A DNA stretch of 49,278 bases from Sphaerisporangium melleum. GTDB taxonomy: Bacteria; Actinomycetota; Actinomycetes; Streptosporangiales; Streptosporangiaceae. The position numbers and the translations under genes were made by a program. Positions within the stretch are counted from its first letter, which is position 1. Every line of letters starts with the position of its first letter. The notes beneath the pieces were generated by a model, which saw only the letters and a program-made list of their open reading frames with translations, was not told the DNA's origin and did not search any database. Positions 33,711 to 42,335 of the stretch are shown here, in pieces. The stretch is taken from positions 1 through 49,278 of the forward strand of contig NZ_BMNT01000002.1 of NCBI RefSeq assembly GCF_014646695.1, read 5' to 3'.

Positions 33711-34571
33711 TCAGCCTTTGAGCCCGCTGCTCGCGATGCCCGCGAAGAACTGCCGCTGCAGCACCAGGAAGACCACCACCAGGGGGATCGAGCACACGAA
33801 CGCGCCGGCCATCAGCGTCGGGTAGTCCGTACCGAACTGGCCCTGCAGGCCCGCGAGCCCGACCGGCAGCGGCCGGTTCTCCCCCGAGGGGGAGACGATG
33901 AGCGGCCACAGCAGGTCGTTCCACGAGTACAGGCCGGTCAGCACCGCGAGCGCGGCGAGCGTCGGCCTGGCCATCGGCAGCATGACGTGCCAGAACACCT
34001 GGAAGGTGCCGGCGCCGTCCAGCCGCGCGGCCTCCTCGTAGTCCTTGGGCATCGTCCGGAACGCCTGGCGCATCAGGAACGTGCCGAACGCGGAGAACAG
34101 TCCGGGGATGGCGAGCGCCGGCAGCGTGTCCAGCATCCCGAGGCCGCGGACGATCTCGTACTGGCCGATCAAAAACAGCTGGCTCGGCACCATCAGCATG
34201 GCGATGAACAGGCCGAACACCGCCTCACGCCCCGGGAAGGGAATGCGCGCGAAGGCGTACCCGGCCAGCGAGGCGACCGCCAGCTGCCCCGCGACCCGCA
34301 GGACGAGCGCGCCCGCCGAGACCGCGAACATCGACCAGAACGGCACGGTGCCGAAGAACGTGGCGAACGCGTGCCCGCTGAACTCCTCCGGCAGCACGGT
34401 CGGCGGGACCCTGCTCGCCTCGGGAGTGGTCTTGAACATGGTGAGGATCTGCCAGGCGAACGGCGTGACCATGACCAGCGCCGCGACGACGAGAACGGCG
34501 TGCACCGGCCAGGTGACCGGCCCTCCCCCGCGCCGCCGCCCGCGAGGCGCGGAACGGACGGACTCAGCCAT
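33711..34571 (-). CDS. Carbohydrate ABC permease (MalG type)
   Basis: 286 residues with six predicted membrane segments. The cytoplasmic EAA loop reads DYEEAARLDGAGTFQVFWHV, where the ATPase subunit docks, and the C-terminus FFAGIASSGLKG is typical of MalG-like proteins. It overlaps the MalF-type gene by eight bases. As usual for such operons, no ATPase gene is present, so a shared MsiK-type ATPase encoded elsewhere probably powers import. Confidence 0.93.
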   Translation of the reverse strand: MAESVRSAPRGRRRGGGPVTWPVHAVLVVAALVMVTPFAWQILTMFKTTPEASRVPPTVLPEEFSGHAFATFFGTVPFWSMFAVSAGALVLRVAGQLAVASLAGYAFARIPFPGREAVFGLFIAMLMVPSQLFLIGQYEIVRGLGMLDTLPALAIPGLFSAFGTFLMRQAFRTMPKDYEEAARLDGAGTFQVFWHVMLPMARPTLAALAVLTGLYSWNDLLWPLIVSPSGENRPLPVGLAGLQGQFGTDYPTLMAGAFVCSIPLVVVFLVLQRQFFAGIASSGLKG

Positions 34572-35493
34572 AGAACACCCATCTTCTCTGCAGCCGGAAC
34601 TGCACGGCCGTGGCGATCATGATCACGATGAGCAGCACGATCGCCACCGCGGCGCCGTATCCCTGGTCGAACTGGACGAACGCCTTCTCGTAGAAGAGGT
34701 AGACGATCGTCTTGGAGTCGGCGAGGGCGGTGTTGTTCACCCCGCGCAGCATCACGAAGATCAGGTCGAACATCTGCAGCGCGCCGATCACGCTGAGGAT
34801 CGTCACGAAGAAGATGCTCGGCGTGAGCAGCGGCACGGTGATGTGGAAGAACTGCCGGACGCGCCCGGCGCCGTCAAGGGAGGCGGCCTCGTACAGGTCC
34901 TTCGGCACGGCCTGCAGCCCGGCACCCAGGATGATCATGTTGATGCCGAGGCTCATCCAGATGCCGACGACGCCGAACGCGTAGATCGTGAACCGCGCGT
35001 CGGCCACCCAGAACTGCCCGTGCACGCCGAACCACGCCAGCACGGTGTTCAGCAGCCCGAAGTCGCCGTTGTAGATGAACCGCCACACCATGCCGACCGC
35101 CACCGGCAGCGTGACCACCGGCAGGAAGAACAGCACCCGGTACACCGCCCGCCCGCGGCCGGCCTGCTCCACCAGCGCGGCCAGCACGACGGCGAGCGGG
35201 ACCCCGAGCAGGATGATCGCCGTGTAGAGCGCGGAGTTGCCGAACGCCTTCCAGAACTCCTCGTCGCCCAGCAGTGCCGTGTAGTTGCCCGCCCCCACGA
35301 AGGTGGCCGGTCCGAACGCGGGCACGTCCTGGAAGCTCTTGACGAAGGTGGACAGGAACGGCCACAGGTACAGGGCGGCCAGGCCGATCACCGCGGGCGC
35401 GATGAACACCAGCGCCCACCCGGCGCCGGGCTCGCTGACACCCGCGCGGCGGCGCCCGAGCCGCCGCGCCGGCGTGGTCGTCGTGGACGTCAT
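34564..35493 (-). CDS. Carbohydrate ABC permease (MalF type)
   Basis: 309 residues, six membrane segments after a basic N-terminus (RRLGRRRAG). The EAA motif is DLYEAASLDGAGRVRQFFHI. The ATG at 35493 overlaps the stop of the binding-protein gene (ATGA); the frame stays open upstream only as an antisense shadow of that gene. Forms the heterodimeric import channel with the MalG-type protein. Confidence 0.93.
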   Translation of the reverse strand: MTSTTTTPARRLGRRRAGVSEPGAGWALVFIAPAVIGLAALYLWPFLSTFVKSFQDVPAFGPATFVGAGNYTALLGDEEFWKAFGNSALYTAIILLGVPLAVVLAALVEQAGRGRAVYRVLFFLPVVTLPVAVGMVWRFIYNGDFGLLNTVLAWFGVHGQFWVADARFTIYAFGVVGIWMSLGINMIILGAGLQAVPKDLYEAASLDGAGRVRQFFHITVPLLTPSIFFVTILSVIGALQMFDLIFVMLRGVNNTALADSKTIVYLFYEKAFVQFDQGYGAAVAIVLLIVIMIATAVQFRLQRRWVFYG

Positions 35494-36749
35494 CGCTTCG
35501 CGAGCACCTTGTCGACCGCGTCCTGGTACTCCTTCGCCGCCTGCTCCACCGGCTTGGCGCCGTCCCAGGCGGGCGCGAGGTACTGCGCGGCCAGGCCCTG
35601 CCACTCGGCGGCGTTGCCGGCGACCGGCAGCGGCACGCTGTAGTCGATGGCGTCGATGAACACCTTCAGGTCGAACTCGGGCATCGCCTTCAGCCACGGC
35701 TCCTGAGTGCCCTGGTAGGCGGGCAGCACGGTCCCGGTGGCGGCCTGGATCTCTGCGGCCTTGGTACCACCCAGGAAGGCCAGGAACTTCTTCAGCTCCT
35801 CGGGGTGCTTGCTGCCCGCGTAGCCGGCGTTGCCGATGCCGCTGGTGACCGTGGCGCGCTTGACGCCCTGCGGCAGCGGCGCCACGTCGACCTTGCCCTT
35901 CAGACCGGCGTTGTTGTGGAAGCGGAACGCCCAGTACGCGCCGGAGAAGTACATGGCGACCTTCTGGTTCTCGAACATCGAGACGGCCTCGGTGTCCGAC
36001 AACTGCTTCAGCGTCGGCGAGACGCCGGCCGCCTGCAGGTCGGTCCAGAACTTCAGCCCGGCGACGCTCGCCGGGCTCGCGAAGTCCGACGCCGTGCCGT
36101 CCGGCTTGATGATCTGCCCGCCGGCCTGCAGGATCGTGTTGTAGTAGCCGCCCTGCGGGTCGATCGGCGCGGCGATCCCCCACACGCCCTTGGCCTTGTC
36201 GGTGAGCTTCTTGGCCGCGTCCTGCACGTCCTGCCAGGTCCAGCTGTCGTCGGGGTAGGCGACCTTGGCCGCGTCGAACAGCGCCTTGTTGTACCAGATG
36301 CCGTTGGTGTCGAAGTCCTTGGGCAGCGCGAAGACCTTGCCCTCGTAGGTGTAGGAGTCGGTGACGGCCTTGGGGTAGACGCCCAGGTCGAGCCCGGCGG
36401 ACTTCACGCTCTCGGTCAGGTCGACGAGCTGGCCGCCCTTGGCGTACTCGCGGAAGTGGTCGGCGAGCATCCAGAACGCGTCCGGCGCGGTGCCGCCCGC
36501 GGCGCCGACCTGGAGCGTCGACCAGTACTCCGTCCAGGGCAGCGTCTGGATCCTGACATCGATGTCCGGGTTCGCCTTCTCGAACTCCGCGGCGATCTGC
36601 TCCATCGCCGGAGACTGGTCCTCACTCCAGTTGGCGTAGGTGAGCGTGACCTTCTCCGTCGACGCGGCACCGGACCCACCGCCCGAGCAGGCGGTGAGCA
36701 TCGCCGTCGCCGCGGCCAGCGCCACGGCGGCCGTCCACTTGCGTGTCAT
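35490..36749 (-). CDS. Extracellular sugar-binding lipoprotein (family 1)
   Basis: 419 residues. A lipoprotein signal ends in the lipobox LTAC with C21 as the acylated cysteine, then a Gly/Ser linker. The mature protein is a type 1 solute-binding protein (TLTYANWSEDQSPAMEQIAA, AFWMLADHFREYAKGGQLVD, WYNKALFDAAKVAYPDDSW). It captures the oligosaccharide for the two coupled permeases. The ATG has GAAGGAAC upstream. It lies 48 bases after the GH97 gene; the ligand is inferred to be an alpha-galactoside from the flanking glycosidases. Confidence 0.92.
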   Translation of the reverse strand: MTRKWTAAVALAAATAMLTACSGGGSGAASTEKVTLTYANWSEDQSPAMEQIAAEFEKANPDIDVRIQTLPWTEYWSTLQVGAAGGTAPDAFWMLADHFREYAKGGQLVDLTESVKSAGLDLGVYPKAVTDSYTYEGKVFALPKDFDTNGIWYNKALFDAAKVAYPDDSWTWQDVQDAAKKLTDKAKGVWGIAAPIDPQGGYYNTILQAGGQIIKPDGTASDFASPASVAGLKFWTDLQAAGVSPTLKQLSDTEAVSMFENQKVAMYFSGAYWAFRFHNNAGLKGKVDVAPLPQGVKRATVTSGIGNAGYAGSKHPEELKKFLAFLGGTKAAEIQAATGTVLPAYQGTQEPWLKAMPEFDLKVFIDAIDYSVPLPVAGNAAEWQGLAAQYLAPAWDGAKPVEQAAKEYQDAVDKVLAKR

Positions 36750-36797
36750 GGTGTTCCTTCGATCGTGCTGCGCGCCGGTCGCGGTGACCGGCGCTGT

Positions 36798-39437
36798 TTA
36801 CCGGCTGGGGGGCGTGACGTGCAGGGCCGGATCGACCCAGTCGACGTGCACGCCGGTGTCGTCCGGGGACGCGGCCTCGCCGCGCAGGCACAGGCTCCGC
36901 ACCCCTCGGACGTCCAGGTGGAAGGGAGTGACGGGCTTGCCCGCCTCGACCACGGCGGTGAAGATCTCCCGGTCGTCGGCCAGGACGGCGACCTTCGCCC
37001 GTCCGGCCGACTCGTCGTCGACGCCGACGGCGCCGGTGAACGTCGCGGCGCGCCCGCCGAGGTGGAAGCGCGCCTCGGAGCGGGGGGCCGTACCGAGCCC
37101 CCGGTCGTACCCCTGGCCCGCGACGCGCATGGGCCGGCCGTCCCCGGGGTTGCCCCCGCCGTTGGACTGGTCACGCTCGACGGGCCCGTCCTCGTTGACG
37201 AACGCGATCATCGGCAGCCCGGACAGCGCGTGCGTTCCGGGGGTCAGCGGGCGGACGACACGGACGTGCGCGACCACCGGCACCGGCCCGTCCCCGTCCT
37301 GCTCCACGGTCACCACGCCGAGACGCCCCGGCGGCAGCGACGAGACGGGCCGGATCTCCCACCGGACCCCACCGGCCCCGCTCTCAACGGTCCCGGTCTC
37401 TGGGGACACGGTCTCAGCCGAACCGGCGGCGCCGGACCCGGCGTGGCCGGCTTCGAGGTCGCCGGACGCGGGTTCTCCGGTGCGGCGGGCCGTCCAGCCC
37501 GGGGGGAGGCGCAGCCGGGCGCCGGGGTCGACGGTGACGGACGCGGTCCCGTCCGGCCCCACCTCGGCGACCGCCGGGAACACCCGCGGCGCCGGCAGGA
37601 CCGGCCGGGGCACGGCCCGGAACGGCTCGGCGCCGGCCGGGGTGACGATGGCCACGAACCCGCCGTCCCGGGCCACCTCGACCCCGATCTGTCTCGCGTC
37701 GCCGGCGGTCGTGATGGTCTCGGCGAGCCCGGTGGCCGGCACCCCGGCGGTGCCCGGCGCGGCGTCGCCGACGACCCACACCTGGGCGTCCGGCGCCACG
37801 CCCAGCCGGTCCAGCGGCACGCGGACCGTCCGGGCCGCGCCGGTGGCGATGCCCCCCAGGAACCACCGGTCCCCGGCGCGGCGGGCGATGACGGCGTGAC
37901 TGTCGGGGTCGCCGGTCAGCAGCACCGTCTCCTCCCACCACGGCGCGACCTCCGCCAGGAACCGGGCCGCGAGCGGCCGGGCCGTGTAGGCGTCGACGTG
38001 GTCGGCGAAGTGGGTGATCCCGCACTCGAACGCCACCGACAGCCCGAGTTCGTGACCGTCGCTCGTCGTGCGGTTCGCCGCGCCGAAGGCGACCGGCGTC
38101 GCGTCCATGCCGCCGGCGACGTTGCGGGTGAACGGCTGGACGACGTTGTGCGCGGCGGTGAGCGCCTGGTTCTCGAAGAACACGTAGTACTCGGCTCCGC
38201 GGATCGCCTCGTACCCAATGACCTGGGGGAACGTGCGCGCCCAGCCGCGCGGGATCACCGAGCCGTGGAAGTTCACCATGAGCCCGAGCCGCGCGGTCTC
38301 GGCGAGGATCGTGTCGTACCAGCGGTAGCGGTCCTTGGACTCCGACTCCATGAAGTCGACCTTGATCCCGGCCACGCCCCACGACCGCCACAGCGCGAGC
38401 CTGCGCAGATCCTCCGGACTGTTGAGATCACGCCAGATCGTCCACAGGTGCACCTGGACGCCCCGGCGGCTCGCGTAGGCGACGATCTCGGGAACCCAGG
38501 TCTCCTCCCACCCGCAGTCGATCAGCAGGTGCTCCCAGCCGAGGCGCGCGGCGACGTCCACGAAGTGCTTCTGCTCCTCCAGCTGCGCACCGGAGTAGAA
38601 GCCGGACCACCACGACCAGGCCGCGCGCCCCGGCCGCACCCAGGTGGCCTCCTCCAGCTCGGGCGCGGCGGCCGGCGCCAGCTCGTCCACGAACAGCGAG
38701 GACACCAGCCGGTCCAACGTCCCGACCAGGAAGACCCGCCACGGCGTCACCGGACCCCGGGTGACCTCGACGGCCTCGTCGGCGAGCGCGAAGCGCAGCG
38801 TCCGCTCGCCGGCCGTCCCCGGCTCGCCCACCTCGGCGTGCGCGCCGCAGAACCGGCCGTCGATGCCGGACTCGGTGACCAGCAGATGCCCGGGGGCGTC
38901 GAGCCGGGTCAGGAAGGGGAACCCGTAGGCGCCACTCGGCAGGTCGGCGGCGTCGGCGCCGAAGCGCGGCGTCTCGTACCAGGTCTGGTAGTCCAGCACC
39001 CAGCTCCGCGACCCGGCCGGCAGCGTGACGGCGGTGCGGTCGCCGGTCAGGCGGGCGGTGCCGTCCAGGGCGGGCAGCGCGTAACGGACGGCCACGCCGT
39101 CGGGTCCGGTGCGCAGAATGACCTGCCACTCGACGCCGGCCTCGCGGAAGGTGCAGACGGTCTCGCGGTGCTCGTAGTGGTGCTCGCCCACGGCCTTGCC
39201 CGAGCGGGCGCGGAACCGGTCGCGGACCGTACGCTCCACGACGCCCGCCGGTTCGGCGTGCGGGCCGAGCTCGACGCCGTCCAGCGAGAACCCGAGCGGG
39301 ACCCCGTCAAGGACGACCTCGCCGTCGCACGTGACGGTCAGCCGCACACCCGTGTCCGTGGCACGGACCCAGGCGCTCACCGCACCCGGACCCGTCACGG
39401 GCCGGGGACGTACTTCGTCGGTCACCAGGTTCTCCAT
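36798..39437 (-). CDS. GH97 family glycoside hydrolase with C-terminal NPCBM-like domain
   Basis: 879 residues. N-terminal beta-sandwich (about 1-270), catalytic TIM barrel (WSWWSGFYSGAQLEEQKHFV, LIDCGWEETWVPEI, GIKVDFMESES, VNFHGSVIPRGWARTFPQVI), then a beta domain, a low-complexity Ala/Gly/Ser linker and a terminal domain like NPCBM (VAGQGYDRGLGTAPRSEARF). D361 in KVDFME is at the nucleophile position of the retaining alpha-galactosidase branch of GH97; the inverting alpha-glucosidase branch lacks it. No signal peptide is visible, unlike most GH97 enzymes. The ATG at 39437 is a guess; GTGs at 39473 and 39479 are alternatives. First gene of the operon. Confidence 0.82.
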   Translation of the reverse strand: MENLVTDEVRPRPVTGPGAVSAWVRATDTGVRLTVTCDGEVVLDGVPLGFSLDGVELGPHAEPAGVVERTVRDRFRARSGKAVGEHHYEHRETVCTFREAGVEWQVILRTGPDGVAVRYALPALDGTARLTGDRTAVTLPAGSRSWVLDYQTWYETPRFGADAADLPSGAYGFPFLTRLDAPGHLLVTESGIDGRFCGAHAEVGEPGTAGERTLRFALADEAVEVTRGPVTPWRVFLVGTLDRLVSSLFVDELAPAAAPELEEATWVRPGRAAWSWWSGFYSGAQLEEQKHFVDVAARLGWEHLLIDCGWEETWVPEIVAYASRRGVQVHLWTIWRDLNSPEDLRRLALWRSWGVAGIKVDFMESESKDRYRWYDTILAETARLGLMVNFHGSVIPRGWARTFPQVIGYEAIRGAEYYVFFENQALTAAHNVVQPFTRNVAGGMDATPVAFGAANRTTSDGHELGLSVAFECGITHFADHVDAYTARPLAARFLAEVAPWWEETVLLTGDPDSHAVIARRAGDRWFLGGIATGAARTVRVPLDRLGVAPDAQVWVVGDAAPGTAGVPATGLAETITTAGDARQIGVEVARDGGFVAIVTPAGAEPFRAVPRPVLPAPRVFPAVAEVGPDGTASVTVDPGARLRLPPGWTARRTGEPASGDLEAGHAGSGAAGSAETVSPETGTVESGAGGVRWEIRPVSSLPPGRLGVVTVEQDGDGPVPVVAHVRVVRPLTPGTHALSGLPMIAFVNEDGPVERDQSNGGGNPGDGRPMRVAGQGYDRGLGTAPRSEARFHLGGRAATFTGAVGVDDESAGRAKVAVLADDREIFTAVVEAGKPVTPFHLDVRGVRSLCLRGEAASPDDTGVHVDWVDPALHVTPPSR

Positions 39438-40066
39438 CACGATGCCGTCCGACTCTCTGCCTTGGCGGCTCACCGCCACATATCGACGACGCTATTGATC
39501 ACGTCATCGCTCGTAACACGGGCTTTCACACGTACCAGATAGACGATCCGACGACTCCGGCGGGACGGCGTTCGGCTCCGCGCCCAGCGGGGGCCGACGG
39601 TCACGAAGGCGCCGCCACCACCGGCCGCGTACGTTCCGCCATCGGGCCTCCGAGGGAGCGGTCGACATGACTTCCTGGACTTCACCGAGCCGTGTCCGCT
39701 CGGGTGAGGTAACTATGAGCCCAGGTCGGAGCCAACAGGAATGGTCGAACCCGCGAATGACCTGGACGATCCGACTATCACGCTCTCCCCCATTCCTCCC
39801 CCCGGCCAGGCACAGCGGAGAACGACCGCCCACGAGCACACTCCCCACAGACCCGACCACCCCGGCCCCCGTCCGCCCCCTTCAGCCGACATCCAAACCG
39901 CACTGGAGACCGTCCCCCGGGTGCCCACGACCGCACGCTCCCGCAGAACGCCCGCTCGCTCACCGCTGGCGCTCATCCTGATGGCGTCATAGGCTGTCTC
40001 ATGCAGATTTCACGCATGAAACGTCGGATAAGGCCCTAGTTGACCTGGTATCCGAAGGAGGTCGGG
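39438..40066. other. Long intergenic region between GH97 and the defence pair
   Basis: About 630 bases. The left part (39480-39560) is AT-rich and should hold the GH97 operon promoter. It contains ACCAGATAGACGATCCGAC (39534-39552), a gapped relative of the motif in the araC promoter; an exact 14-base copy of that motif is at 39760-39773. The middle (39780-39990) is Pro/Arg-coding-like in several frames but has no ribosome site or recognisable protein. The right end holds palindromes upstream of the ATPase gene. Confidence 0.45.
39999..40021. promoter_or_regulatory. Nested palindromes upstream of the ATPase gene
   Basis: TCATGC (39999-40004) pairs with GCATGA (40014-40019), and TTTCA-CGCA-TGAAA (40008-40021) is a second dyad sharing the right arm. 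Forty-five bases before the ATPase start, this could be an operator or an alternative RNA hairpin. Confidence 0.4.
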
Positions 40067-41341
40067 ATGCTGATCCGGTTCCGGATGGCCAATCATCGTT
40101 CCGTCCGCGCAGATCACGAGTTGTCGCTGGTCGCCACGGAGTTCGACGAGGGGACGGCACGACGGACCGGCCTCAGACACCGAGGCCGAGATGTCCTCGC
40201 GCAGCCCGTCATCGGCCTCTTCGGTGCCAACGCGTCGGGAAAGTCCAACGTGCTGAGCGCTTTCCGGTTCATGCGAGACGCGGTCCTCGGCTCCTTCGCC
40301 GACTGGGCCAAGACGCCGGACGCCGTGCCTCGTGAGCCGTTCAAGCTCGACGCGACATCGCGCGCGGAGACGAGCCTCTTCGAAGTGGACCTCGCTCTGG
40401 GCCGCGACCCTGTCCGCTATACCTACGGTTTCGAGCTGTCCGATGAGCGGGTCGAGGCGGAATGGCTGCACGCCTACCCCCATGGCCGACGCAACATCTG
40501 GTTCGACCGAGAAGCGGATCGCCCGAACTCCGAAGGCGGAACGTTCATCTTCAAAGGGGAAGGGCTGAAGGGCGAACGAGACGCCCTGGTCAGACTGACT
40601 CGGCCGAACGCCCTGTTCCTCTCCGTCGGCGCGGCCCTCAACGACCCACAGCTGTCCCTGGTGCACAAGTGGTTCGTGAACAATCTCTGGCCGGTGACGC
40701 CAGGAGCGGACCTCGGCGCCAGGGTGGAGTGGAGCAGAAACCTGCTGACCTTGCCTGATCGGGCAGAGCATTACCGGCGGCGGATCGTACGCCTGCTCCA
40801 GTCGGCCGACCTCGGCATCACCCGCCTGGACAACGATCCCGAAACCGGTGAGATCCGGCTTTGGCATCGCACCGCGGACGGCGGAGAAGCACCTCTCGAC
40901 TTCCACGCCGAGGAGTCATTGGGGACGCACGCCTGGTTCGCGTTCCTGGGCCCGATGCTCACCGTCCTGGAACGTGGATCGGTCCTGTTGGTGGACGAAC
41001 TGGACTCAAGCCTGCATCCCGCGCTCGCAGCCGAGGTGGTGCGGGCCTTCCAGGATCCGGCCGCGAATCCACGGGGTGCGCAGCTGATCTTCACGACGCA
41101 AGACGCCACCCTGCTGGGCAGCGCCGTCCTCGACCGCCCCCTCGGCCGGGACCAGGTCTGGATGACGGTGAAACGACGCTCGGGAGAGACCGAGTTGTAC
41201 CCGCTGACGGAGGCCAAGCCGCGCAAGGAGGAGAACCTCGAACGCGGCTACCTACGCGGTCGCTATGGCGGCGTCCCCGGAGTGACCGCGGGCGAGATCG
41301 TACGCGAACTGTCCTGGCAGGAGGCGAAGACATCGGCGTGA
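40067..41341 (+). CDS. AAA/ABC-type ATPase of an RloB-associated defence pair (RloA/AbiLi-like)
   Basis: 424 residues. MLIRFRMANHRSVRADHELS is the classic start of OLD/RecF-like abortive-infection ATPases. Walker A is GANASGKS (53-60), Walker B with the catalytic acid LLVDELD (307-313), followed by SSLHP and a late TTQDATLL switch region. A strong AAGGAGG site selects the ATG at 40067. The stop overlaps the RloB GTG (GTGA). Paired ATPase/Toprim systems (AbiL, PARIS and relatives) sense phage proteins and trigger growth arrest; here that role is inferred from architecture. Codon use is visibly less GC3-biased than in neighbouring genes, suggesting transfer. Confidence 0.85.
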   Translation: MLIRFRMANHRSVRADHELSLVATEFDEGTARRTGLRHRGRDVLAQPVIGLFGANASGKSNVLSAFRFMRDAVLGSFADWAKTPDAVPREPFKLDATSRAETSLFEVDLALGRDPVRYTYGFELSDERVEAEWLHAYPHGRRNIWFDREADRPNSEGGTFIFKGEGLKGERDALVRLTRPNALFLSVGAALNDPQLSLVHKWFVNNLWPVTPGADLGARVEWSRNLLTLPDRAEHYRRRIVRLLQSADLGITRLDNDPETGEIRLWHRTADGGEAPLDFHAEESLGTHAWFAFLGPMLTVLERGSVLLVDELDSSLHPALAAEVVRAFQDPAANPRGAQLIFTTQDATLLGSAVLDRPLGRDQVWMTVKRRSGETELYPLTEAKPRKEENLERGYLRGRYGGVPGVTAGEIVRELSWQEAKTSA

Positions 41342-42156
41342 GCAAGCAGGCCGGCGATGGACGGCGAGAGACCGGACGACGCAGGCGCGGACGCCTGGAC
41401 GACGCCCGTCCGCTCAGGCCGAGAACCAGCGCACGCTCGCGCGGGGTACGCGTTGTGTACGTCGCGTGCGAGGGCGAGTCCACTGAACCTGACTATCTGC
41501 AGTACCTGAACGAGCAGTTCGGGGAGGGTGGTGACCATGACCGCCCCCCGTTCCGGATCCAGCCGGTGTACCGCAAGAACGGTATGAGCCCGCTGCGGGT
41601 CGTGGAGGCCGTACGGGAAATCGCGGGCGAAGACGAGGCATGGGCGCTTTTCGACCGGGACCAGTGGGACGAGATTCCCGCCGCCATCAGAGTCGCCGCC
41701 GAGGCCAGGATCGAGATCGCGATGTCACACCCGTCGTTCGACCTGTGGCTCCTCCTGCACTTTCAGCCATTCGGCGGTGCACAAAGCGGGAGCAGCAAAC
41801 TCGTGGTCGAGAAGCTGCGACGAGCCGCCGGCACGGACGCGTTCAAGGATTACGACAAGAGAGACGACAAGAGAGACGACAAGAGCGTGCGCCACGCCCG
41901 CCGTGACGCGCTGAAAGGACGAGAGACCAAAGCGGTGGCCAACGCCCGCCGATTGGTCGCCTCGTGCCCTCACGGGCTCTGCACTCCTGTCAACGCGATG
42001 ACCGAGCCGATCGGCCGCGATTCCCCGGCACAGTCACCATGGCAGTGGTCGGCGCGCTCTGGGCATCATGAGGACTGCCCGGTTCTCGGCCGTGATCCGT
42101 CGACCGACGTGTGGCGCCTGCTGACCAGCCTGGGCATACGCACGGACGGCGGCTGA
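41338..42156 (+). CDS. rloB: RloB family Toprim-like protein
   Basis: 272 residues. After a basic N-terminal tail (1-38), VVYVACEGESTEPDYLQYL carries the Toprim-like glutamate (E45). FDRDQWDE supplies the acidic pair (D106, D108), and SHPSFDLWLLLHF (130-142) is the RloB signature. These residues suggest metal-dependent nuclease or toxin activity, as proposed for the Toprim partners of abortive-infection ATPases. The GTG start overlaps the ATPase stop. A 12-base tandem repeat in the gene encodes DKRDDKRDDKS (residues 173-183). The C-terminal 60 residues (PAQSPWQWSARSGHHEDCPV onward) are not typical of the family. Confidence 0.87.
   Translation: MSKQAGDGRRETGRRRRGRLDDARPLRPRTSARSRGVRVVYVACEGESTEPDYLQYLNEQFGEGGDHDRPPFRIQPVYRKNGMSPLRVVEAVREIAGEDEAWALFDRDQWDEIPAAIRVAAEARIEIAMSHPSFDLWLLLHFQPFGGAQSGSSKLVVEKLRRAAGTDAFKDYDKRDDKRDDKSVRHARRDALKGRETKAVANARRLVASCPHGLCTPVNAMTEPIGRDSPAQSPWQWSARSGHHEDCPVLGRDPSTDVWRLLTSLGIRTDGG
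41854..41886 (+). repeat. 12-bp tandem repeat inside rloB
   Basis: GACAAGAGAGAC occurs at 41854-41865 and 41866-41877, with GACAAGAGC starting a third copy. The 12-base unit is in frame (DKRD), so copy-number changes would keep the frame. It gives a charged, probably flexible loop. Confidence 0.8.
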
Positions 42157-42174
42157 GGCCATTCTCATGCCGGC

Positions 42175-42198
42175 GACGGCAGGGACTGCGGCGCCGTC
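42175..42198 (+). terminator. Possible terminator after rloB
   Basis: GACGGC and GCCGTC with a 12-base loop, followed by CTTCT, 19 bases past the rloB stop. The stem is short. Confidence 0.3.
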
Positions 42199-42335
42199 CT
42201 TCTCCAGCGGATCCGGCCGGAAAATCAGAGTCGGCAGAGGCACGTGGCGGCGTAGGCTTCCTGTCCGGCGGGGCGCGGACCCCCGCTCGTCCGTCTCGGG
42301 CGTACCGTCGTCAAGAAACGGCTCCAGGTCTGATC

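Noticed and set aside
35805-39542. 1,245-codon plus-strand frame opposite the binding protein and GH97 genes
   Set aside because: Shadow of two well-recognised minus-strand genes; no domains.
39741-39992. Possible 83-residue protein between GH97 and the ATPase gene
   Set aside because: Pro/Arg/Thr-rich, no ribosome site, overlaps other equally open frames; not supported.
41854-41886. CRISPR-like repeat
   Set aside because: Units are 12 bases, directly abutting and in frame within rloB; no spacers.
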